A stretch of DNA of 50,688 bases from Bradyrhizobium hipponense (GTDB lineage: Bacteria > Pseudomonadota > Alphaproteobacteria > Rhizobiales > Xanthobacteraceae). The notes below the pieces were generated by a model. That model was given only the letters and a program-made list of their open reading frames with translations. It did no database searches and had not been told where the DNA came from. Both the position numbers and the translations under genes were made by a program. Shown here in pieces: positions 44,875 to 50,688 of the stretch. The stretch is taken from NCBI RefSeq assembly GCF_008123965.1, contig NZ_VSTH01000098.1, positions 1 through 50,688 on the forward strand. Reading direction: 5' to 3'. Numbering within the stretch: the stretch's first letter is position 1; each line of letters starts with the position of its first letter.

Positions 44875-46047
44875 CTAAAGTCCCAACGCGGCACGGCCGA
44901 GGCCGATGCGTGTGGAATCGTCCTGCGGTGTGTGCACGCGTCCGCACAGCACGTCGCGATAATGCCGCTCCAGCGGGTTGGCGCGGGACAAGCCGTGATT
45001 GCCGGTCAGCGACAGCGCGTCCTCGACCACCGCAACGGCATTGTTGGTCACGGTCAGCTTGATGACGTTGGACTCCGTGGCCGAAAGTTCGACGCCGTCG
45101 TCGAAATCGCCCGCGAAGGAGTTGATCAGCCGTGCATTGACAGCCAGCCGGGCCTCGATGGCGCCGAGGATTTCCTGGGCCCGAGGCAAGGTCGCCAGCG
45201 GCGCGTCGAGGCTGGCGGGGGCGCGCTGCTTCAGGAACGCGATCAGCCAGTCACGCGCCGCGCGCGCGACACTGTCATAGATCGCGGCGACGAAGACCGT
45301 ATGGACGATCGCCTGCGTGACGTCGGGCACCCGCCAATCCGCAGGCTTGCGGACATCGACCTCGGAATCGAGCGGGATGACGACATCGTCGAAAATGACG
45401 TCGTGGCTGCCGCTCGCGCGCAGGCCGTGATGGTCCCAAGTCTCGACGATGCGCGTCCCCGGCAGCCCCGCGGGGACCAGGAACTGTCCGATCCGCGGCT
45501 CGACCTCGTCGGTCCGCGCCCAGACCAGATACCATTTCAGGATCGGCGACCCCGTCGAATAGATCTTGTGGCCGGTGAGACGCCATCCGGTCTCGGTGCG
45601 CCGTGCGATAGTCGCCGGCAGGCCGCCGCGCGCCGGCGAGCCGAGCTCCGGCTCGACGCGCAGCGCGTTGACCAGTGCAAGGCCCTCTACAGTCTCGCGC
45701 GCGAGCTTGCGCGACAGCCGCGCCGGCCAAGTCTGGCTCCGCGCCATCACCAGATGGTTGATGTAGTGCATCGACAGCACCAGCGCGGTCGACGGATCGG
45801 CCTTGCCGACGATGCCGATCACGCGCGCGGTGTACCTTGCGCCGGCACCGGCGCCGCCATGGGCCGCCGGCACCGTCAGCGACAGCAGCCCCGCTTCGGA
45901 GAGCTCGCGAAAGTTCTCGAACGGAAAGCTGCCGGTGCGGTCGTATTCGGCCGCACGCGCCGCAAATGCTCCGGCCAGCGCCTCGGCCCGCGCGATGTAG
46001 TCGGGCTCGCTATGGGCCGTGCGCCCTTTTGCTGCGGAAGTCACCAT
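44875..46047 (-). CDS. Acyl-CoA dehydrogenase-fold flavoprotein, SfnB/DszC type
   Basis: 390 aa. ACAD fold: GLLSLTVPAAHGGAGAG, ALVLSMHYINHLVMAR, GWRLTGHKIYSTGSPILKWY, GLRASGSHDVIFDDVVIPLD and a C-terminal GNHGLSRANPLERHYRDV. Members beside ssu genes (SfnB, DszC) use reduced flavin and oxygen on organosulfur compounds, rather than oxidising acyl-CoA. It overlaps the ATPase gene by 7 nt and precedes ssuD by 28 nt, so it is in the operon. Confidence 0.86.
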   Translation of the reverse strand: MVTSAAKGRTAHSEPDYIARAEALAGAFAARAAEYDRTGSFPFENFRELSEAGLLSLTVPAAHGGAGAGARYTARVIGIVGKADPSTALVLSMHYINHLVMARSQTWPARLSRKLARETVEGLALVNALRVEPELGSPARGGLPATIARRTETGWRLTGHKIYSTGSPILKWYLVWARTDEVEPRIGQFLVPAGLPGTRIVETWDHHGLRASGSHDVIFDDVVIPLDSEVDVRKPADWRVPDVTQAIVHTVFVAAIYDSVARAARDWLIAFLKQRAPASLDAPLATLPRAQEILGAIEARLAVNARLINSFAGDFDDGVELSATESNVIKLTVTNNAVAVVEDALSLTGNHGLSRANPLERHYRDVLCGRVHTPQDDSTRIGLGRAALGL

Positions 46048-46838
46048 GTGGCATCCAGCCCCAGCAGGCCCAGAATTTGGCGACGCAGATCCGCCAGATA
46101 CGGATCGCCGCGGTGGCGCGGATAGGGCCGGTCCACCCGGATATCGGCCTTGACCCGCGCCGGACGATCGCTGAAGACGATGACGCGGTTGGCGAGCACC
46201 AGGGCCTCTTCGGCATCATGCGTCACCAGCAGCGTGGTAAAGCCCTTGCGCTGCCAGAGCGAGACCAGCTCGGCCTGCATGGTGATGCGAGTGAGCGAGT
46301 CGAGCTTGCCGAGCGGCTCGTCCAGGATCAGGATTTTGGGATCGTTGACCAGCGCGCGGGCGAGCGCAACGCGTTGCGCCATGCCGCCGGAGAGCTGATG
46401 CGGATAGGCATTGCGAAAGGACGCGAGGCCAACGAGATCGAGCGCGGCATCGACGTGGTGGCGCTGGCTCCTAAGGATGCCCTGCGCTTCCAGCCCCAGC
46501 GCGACATTGTCCCAGACCGAGCGCCAGGGAAACAGCGTCGGGTCCTGGAACACGACGACGCGCGAGGGATGCGGACTTTTGATGCGGTTCTCGTCCTCGC
46601 GCAGCGTTCCGGACCTGGGTTTGTCGAGGCCCGCGACGAGACGCAGCAAGGTCGACTTGCCGCAGCCGGAGGGGCCGAGCAGCGCGACGAACTCGCCGGG
46701 CTCGACAGAGATGCTGACGTCGTCGAGCACCGGCAGCTCGGCACCGTCGATGTCGAAGGCGTGGCTGACCTGCTCGATATCGAGCGCGGCGCCTGCGGCC
46801 GCGTGTGTAATGGATTCGGCGAGTGCTGCGACTACCAT
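46041..46838 (-). CDS. ABC transporter ATP-binding protein, SsuB/TauB type
   Basis: 265 aa from ATG 46838 (AAGGGG upstream). Walker A GPSGCGKST, Q-loop VFQDPTLFPW, signature LSGGMAQRVALARAL, Walker B ILILDEP and switch His in LLVTHDAEEAL. The nitrate/sulfonate/taurine group fits best. It overlaps the permease stop by 7 nt and the flavoprotein start by 7 nt. Confidence 0.94.
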   Translation of the reverse strand: MVVAALAESITHAAAGAALDIEQVSHAFDIDGAELPVLDDVSISVEPGEFVALLGPSGCGKSTLLRLVAGLDKPRSGTLREDENRIKSPHPSRVVVFQDPTLFPWRSVWDNVALGLEAQGILRSQRHHVDAALDLVGLASFRNAYPHQLSGGMAQRVALARALVNDPKILILDEPLGKLDSLTRITMQAELVSLWQRKGFTTLLVTHDAEEALVLANRVIVFSDRPARVKADIRVDRPYPRHRGDPYLADLRRQILGLLGLDATW

Positions 46839-47854
46839 TTCACGGTCCCCTTCTGCCACACCAGCAGGCGATCACGGATCGCAAACAGCAGCGTGATCGC
46901 GCCGGAGCAGAGCAGCGACATCACGATCAGCGCAGCATACATGTTGGCGTAGGCGGCCCAGCCCTGCGCCCATTGCAGGTACCAGCCGAGCCCGGCCTTG
47001 ACCCCGATCATCTCGGCGACGACCAGCACGGCAAACGACGAGCCCAGGCCCATGAACAGGCCGACGAACACGTGCGGCAATGCCGCAGGGATTGCGACCT
47101 TCAGCACCAGGAAGGACGGCTTTGCCCCCAGCGTGCGCGCGACGTCGTAATAGGCGTTGCTGACGCTCGCGACCCCCGACCAGGTCAGCACGGTAACAGG
47201 AAAACAGGTTGCCAGCGCGATCAGGAAGGTCGAAGCGCTCCAGCTCGACGGGAACGTGAAGAAGGCGATCGGCAGCCAGGCGGTCGCCGGCAGCGGGCCG
47301 ATGAAGCGCAGCACCGGATGCACCCAATAGCCGACCGCGCGCGACCATCCGATCGAGACACCGGTCAGAAAGCCGATCGTGGCGCCGATCAGATAGCCGC
47401 CGAGCTGGAGCTTGACCGAGGCAAAAACGCTGTCGAGCAGCTTTGGCAAATCATCGGTATAGACCTCGATGATCGACTGCGGCGGCGGGAAGAACGGCAG
47501 CGGCAGCCAGGCGAATTTTGCAGTCGCCACCTCCCATAATGTCAAGAACGCACCGAGCGCCACCAGCCACGGCGCGCGCTTGCGCAAGCCGCGACCCGCC
47601 GATCCGAGATAATCGGCGCCGACGGTTCCGAACAGGGCGACCGCGGCGACGATGAAGGCCGCAATCCCGAGGGAGTGCGTCCGCGACCAGTCGCCGACGT
47701 CCTCCCACCACAGGCAGGAGAGGCCAAAGCCGATCCAGGCGACACTGGCGAGGATGCCGACGCCGGATTCCCGCACCCAGATCGCAAGCAGTGGTGCGCG
47801 CGAGACCCCCGGCGCGCCGGAGGCGAGGCCGTCAGACAGCGAATACGTCGACAT
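46832..47854 (-). CDS. ABC transporter permease, SsuC/TauC type
   Basis: 340 aa with about eight hydrophobic helices; it is longer at the N-terminus than SsuC, with two extra helices (GILASVAWIGFGLSCLWW, LGIAAFIVAAVALFGTVGAD). The core has SVKLQLGGYLIGATIGFLTG, PLPATAWLPIAFFTF and the EAA-loop-like DVARTLGAKPSFLVLKVAIP with PAALPHVFVGLFMGLGSSFA. It overlaps the binding-protein gene by 23 nt and the ATPase gene by 7 nt. Confidence 0.93.
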   Translation of the reverse strand: MSTYSLSDGLASGAPGVSRAPLLAIWVRESGVGILASVAWIGFGLSCLWWEDVGDWSRTHSLGIAAFIVAAVALFGTVGADYLGSAGRGLRKRAPWLVALGAFLTLWEVATAKFAWLPLPFFPPPQSIIEVYTDDLPKLLDSVFASVKLQLGGYLIGATIGFLTGVSIGWSRAVGYWVHPVLRFIGPLPATAWLPIAFFTFPSSWSASTFLIALATCFPVTVLTWSGVASVSNAYYDVARTLGAKPSFLVLKVAIPAALPHVFVGLFMGLGSSFAVLVVAEMIGVKAGLGWYLQWAQGWAAYANMYAALIVMSLLCSGAITLLFAIRDRLLVWQKGTVKW

Positions 47855-48932
47855 AGATGCGCTCCGCGAATTTGGCGGTGTCGGTGCTCTGCTTGAAGAC
47901 CTGCACGCTCTTCAGATCGTCGGCATAGGCCTTGAGCTCGCGCTTCAGCACCTCGCCCACGGGATGATGGTGGTGGGTGTGGTAGCGCACCATGCCTTCG
48001 ATATCGGCGAGTGTGGCTGCCTTCGGCGCGTAGGGCTGGAACGACTTCGCCGCGACGACGGGATTTTGCGAAGTGGACATCGCAGCATCGAGCAGCGCCT
48101 GCGTGATGGCGCGCGCGACCTGCGGCTCCTCGCGCACCAGGCTGCCGCGCAGGCCAAGGATGCAGCAGCTTTTTTCGCGATACTCGCCGTCGAGATTGGA
48201 GGCGACTTCCTTGTACTGGCTGTCCTTGAGCCAGAGATAACCGAGCGGATCGGACGAGAGGAAGGCTTGGACCTCGCCCTTCTCCACCGCGACGTTGAGG
48301 AGGTTGCCGGGATAGGCGCGCCAGTCGACGTCCTTGTTGGGATCGATGCCGAGCTTGGCGAGCTGGATCGAGAAGAAGTTCTTGTCCGGGCCGGCGAGAT
48401 CGCCGACCGCGACGGTCTTGCCCTTGAGATCGGCGAGCTTGCTGACGCCGGAGTCGGTGCGCGACAAGACGCGCATGCAACCGCCATGGGTGCCGGCGGC
48501 GATCTTGACGTCAAAGCCCTGCTCCAGCGGCTTCAACCAGCGCAGCGCCATGCCGAGGCCGGCGTCGCTCTTGCCGGTGGCGATTGCCTCGAGCAGCTGG
48601 TCGGTCGAACCCGAATAGTTGACCAGTTCGACGTCGAGATTGTGCTTCCTGAAGAAGCCGTGCTCGATGGCGACCGGCACCGGCGCGAGGCAGACCGCGC
48701 CGGCGTTCCACGACAGCTTCAGCTTGCGCGGCGCACCGGTGAGCGCGGGGCTGTCTGCCGCCGTCCGGCACAGCGGAAATTCCGAGAAGTCGACACCGGG
48801 CGCGATCGCGCGCGGCGCAAAGGCCTGCGCGCCCAGCGCACCAAGCGGCGCGGCGAAAGCCGCAGCCAACCCCGCCTGGAGCAGATGGCGCCGGTCGAGG
48901 CTCGATCCGCCGCGTTTGGTCTCGTTGTTCAT
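47832..48932 (-). CDS. ABC transporter solute-binding protein, SsuA/NrtA-like, Tat-exported
   Basis: 366 aa. Twin-Arg leader (LDRRHLLQAGLAAAFAAPLG). Then KLKLSWNAGAVCLAPVPVAI, EHGFFRKHNLDVELVNYSGS, TGKSDAGLGMALRWLKPLEQ, LADLKGKTVAVGDLAGPDKN. A HTHHHHP stretch near residue 314 is unusual. First gene of the sulfur operon, divergent from a second binding protein across 491 nt. Confidence 0.9.
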   Translation of the reverse strand: MNNETKRGGSSLDRRHLLQAGLAAAFAAPLGALGAQAFAPRAIAPGVDFSEFPLCRTAADSPALTGAPRKLKLSWNAGAVCLAPVPVAIEHGFFRKHNLDVELVNYSGSTDQLLEAIATGKSDAGLGMALRWLKPLEQGFDVKIAAGTHGGCMRVLSRTDSGVSKLADLKGKTVAVGDLAGPDKNFFSIQLAKLGIDPNKDVDWRAYPGNLLNVAVEKGEVQAFLSSDPLGYLWLKDSQYKEVASNLDGEYREKSCCILGLRGSLVREEPQVARAITQALLDAAMSTSQNPVVAAKSFQPYAPKAATLADIEGMVRYHTHHHHPVGEVLKRELKAYADDLKSVQVFKQSTDTAKFAERIYVDVFAV

Positions 48933-49423
48933 CCGCTTCTTGCTCCTGCGCTGGCACGGCTTCGCCGACTACGCAACACCCGGCGTTGCGCATGTTCCGT
49001 GCGGAGCTGCGTTGAAAGAAAATCTGTCCGTCGGCGATCACGCGCCGCGTTGATGCGATGCGCAAATCATGCGGCGCGCTCTTCATATCGTCAATGAAAT
49101 GGAATTTCGAATGTTGCACCGAGCGAATTCATTCTCTCCATCGGCACGCACGGAAACGATGAAACGATTTCCACCGAGTGCGTCGGCTCGCGATCCTCGC
49201 GGCGACTCCAGCACCTGCATCATTCTTGCGCATTGCCGGCTGCTCGCGCCGGGCTTTCTCGAAAGCACGGATTCGTTGAAAGGTCCTTGCTCATCGCGCG
49301 CGCAATACGGTCAGCCATTTCATTGACTGCACTTTGCGTGCCCATAGACTTGATCGTCTCGCTGCATCGCTCGCTCACGCGTCGTGAGCAAAGCAACAAG
49401 ACAGATCAAGCAAGACAAAGCAC
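48933..49423. promoter_or_regulatory. Divergent control region between two sulfur-type binding-protein genes
   Basis: 491 bp holding both promoters. A perfect palindrome GCTCACG-CGT-CGTGAGC lies at 49373-49389, 34 nt before the plus-strand ATG, a fair operator candidate. No consensus CysB/Cbl-type box or protein-coding gene could be assigned with confidence. Confidence 0.5.
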
Positions 49424-50404
49424 ATGAGCATCAACTCCCACGACCATCCCATCACGCGCCGGCTCGCGGCATCGCTGTTCGCTGCAGCCATCACCTTGTC
49501 GACGGCCGCCGCGTCGTTCGCGGCCGACACGGTCGTGCTCCGCGTCGGCGACCAGAAGGGCGGCAACCGCTCGCTGCTCGAGATTTCAGGCTATGCGAAG
49601 GACCTTCCGTACAAGATCGAATGGTCGGAATTCCCCGCTGCGGCACCGATCCTGGAAGCGCTCCACGCCGGGGCGCTCGACGTCGGCTATACCGGCGACC
49701 TCTCCTTCCTCTCAGTCTACGCGGCCGGCGCGCCGATCAAGGCGATCGGCGGCACGAGATCGGAGGCGAAGACGCAAGCGATCCTGGTGCGCCAGGATTC
49801 GCCGATCAAGTCGGCGGCCGACCTCAAGGGGAAGCGCCTCGCCGGCACCCGCGGCGGCTGGGGCCAGTTCCTGATCGATGCGACGCTGGAGAAGGCACAG
49901 ATCAAGCTCGAGGACGCGATCTTCGCCCCGCTCGGCCCGGTCGATGCCAAGATCGCGCTGGTCGCGGGCTCGATCGACGCCTGGGCGGTGTGGGAGCCCT
50001 ACGTCTCGTTCGCGACGCTCAAGGACAAGGCCCACGTGATCGCCGACGGCGAAGGCCTCACGCCCACCATCACCTTCATCGTCGCCTCCGACAACGCCAT
50101 CGCCACCAAACGCGCGGCGGTGCAGGACCTCGTGCAGCGGCTGAACAAGGCGCGGCTGTGGTCGCTGGATCACTTGGGCGAGTACGCGAAGAACACGGCC
50201 GAGCTGACCAAGCTGCCCGAAGACGTGCTGCTCTCGGCCTACACGGCGCAGCGCACCAGCCCGATCGTGATCGACGCGAACGTGGTGAAGGAGGTGCAGG
50301 ATGCCTCCGACCGGTCGACGCGCTACGGCATCCTGCCGAAGAAGCTCGACGTCAGCCAAGCCGTCGACCGCAGCTTCACGGCCGCGGCCGCCGGGTCGAA
50401 CTAG
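49424..50404 (+). CDS. ssuA: Aliphatic sulfonate-type ABC solute-binding protein
   Basis: 326 aa. Signal peptide (ITRRLAASLFAAAITLSTAA, cleaved near SFA). Body: VVLRVGDQKGGNRSLLEIS, KIEWSEFPAAAPILEALHAG, ALDVGYTGDLSFLSVYAAGA, LKGKRLAGTRGGWGQFLIDA and DAWAVWEPYVSFATLKDKA: the SsuA pattern. It is a lone plus-strand gene opposite the sulfur operon, with the palindromic repeat and the SDR gene after it. Confidence 0.9.
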   Translation: MSINSHDHPITRRLAASLFAAAITLSTAAASFAADTVVLRVGDQKGGNRSLLEISGYAKDLPYKIEWSEFPAAAPILEALHAGALDVGYTGDLSFLSVYAAGAPIKAIGGTRSEAKTQAILVRQDSPIKSAADLKGKRLAGTRGGWGQFLIDATLEKAQIKLEDAIFAPLGPVDAKIALVAGSIDAWAVWEPYVSFATLKDKAHVIADGEGLTPTITFIVASDNAIATKRAAVQDLVQRLNKARLWSLDHLGEYAKNTAELTKLPEDVLLSAYTAQRTSPIVIDANVVKEVQDASDRSTRYGILPKKLDVSQAVDRSFTAAAAGSN

Positions 50405-50443
50405 ACGAGATGACGTTCGGACCGAGCCGCGGGCTCGCTCAAT

Positions 50444-50553
50444 CTCTCCCGCTTGCGGGAGAGGTCGGCGCAGCGCGCCGGGTAAGGGCTTTCTCCTCAG
50501 GGGGATCTCGCCCGTGGAGACATCCCTCGCCCTCTCCCGCGAGCGGGAGAGGG
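50444..50553. repeat. REP/RIME-like palindromic repeat element
   Basis: Palindromes ctctcccgcttgcgggagag (50444-50463) and ccctctcccgcgagcgggag (50530-50553), the same core as at 34113-34255. It lies between convergent genes. Confidence 0.75.
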
Positions 50554-50606
50554 AGCGCAGCATGCGTCGCAGCTACATCTCGACCCGATGCTGTAAACTC
50601 AGCCAG

Positions 50607-50688
50607 TTAACTAATCGTCGCGCCGCCGTCGATCACCATCGTCTGGCCGGTCATGAAGTCGCCGGCCTTCGAGCCCAGGAACACGGCC
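50607..50688 (-). CDS. SDR-family oxidoreductase, C-terminal fragment at window edge
   Basis: The last 27 codons read AVFLGSKAGDFMTGQTMVID then GGATIS and TAA, the universal end of short-chain dehydrogenase/reductases (FLxSxxAxxxTGQ..xVDGG). Catalytic Tyr/Lys and the NAD(P) loop lie outside the window. Confidence 0.85.
   Translation of the reverse strand, partial: AVFLGSKAGDFMTGQTMVIDGGATIS

Noticed and set aside
49384..50610. 408-codon Arg-rich plus frame over the ssuA-type gene
   Set aside because: Composition typical of a frameshifted reading; the 326-aa frame has the signal peptide and family motifs.

Overview
The window looks like chromosomal DNA of a Bradyrhizobium-type alphaproteobacterium (order Rhizobiales/Hyphomicrobiales). 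This rests on high GC, many Tat- or Sec-exported solute-binding proteins, an ssu/sfn-type sulfur cluster, leuA behind a Leu-rich leader, and palindromic REP/RIME-like intergenic repeats built on the core ctcccgc..gcgggag. The assignment is inferred from gene content; no database search was possible.

The outstanding feature is a compact locus of about 25 kb (2675-27485, all minus strand) encoding an apparently near-complete extracellular contractile injection system (eCIS, a phage-tail-like particle of the Afp/PVC/MAC group). In transcription order it runs: zinc-ribbon/coiled-coil protein with a hydrophobic helix and a tandem repeat; sheath with a Gly/Ala-rich insertion; tube; T4-gp26-like Cys-pair chaperone; disordered protein; Pvc16-like terminator (DUF4255); AAA+ ATPase; 86-aa small protein; DUF4157 (eCIS core) protein with a long effector-like C-terminus; a relic of a second DUF4157 gene; CIS tube/Afp7-like protein; LysM protein; gpD-like hub; gpV-like spike; PAAR tip; gp25; two baseplate-J-like wedge proteins; P2-gpI-like protein with a beta-helix; and DUF6519. 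From the sheath on, almost every junction is an ATGA overlap or a gap of under 20 nt. The one exception is a 200-nt break just behind the DUF4157 gene, where a 72-bp direct repeat records an old duplication of the cargo cassette.

Left of the eCIS (1-2380) are a cupin protein (cut by the window edge), a GhrA-type 2-hydroxyacid dehydrogenase and a divergent two-domain GNAT acetyltransferase. Right of it is an amino-sugar/peptidoglycan recycling group: nagA (minus), then a collapsed GlcNAc-kinase remnant, murQ and a SIS-domain GlmS/NagB-II-like gene (plus). A tRNA-Lys(CUU) follows.

From 32 to 42.5 kb is ordinary metabolic chromosome: a Spy/CpxP-like periplasmic protein, an orphan DctP TRAP binding protein, leuA with a probable leader peptide (38 aa, 8 Leu), a small membrane protein, an SMP-30-like Tat-exported protein, an RNase Z-like MBL hydrolase, an orphan branched-chain-type binding protein, a Gfo/Idh/MocA oxidoreductase and an RlpA-like DPBB protein.

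The last part (42.5-50.7 kb) is a sulfur-scavenging region: a CmcJ/NvfI-like oxidoreductase; an operon of binding protein, permease, ATPase, SfnB-like flavoprotein and SsuD-like monooxygenase; a divergent second SsuA-type binding protein; and the C-terminus of an SDR at the right edge.
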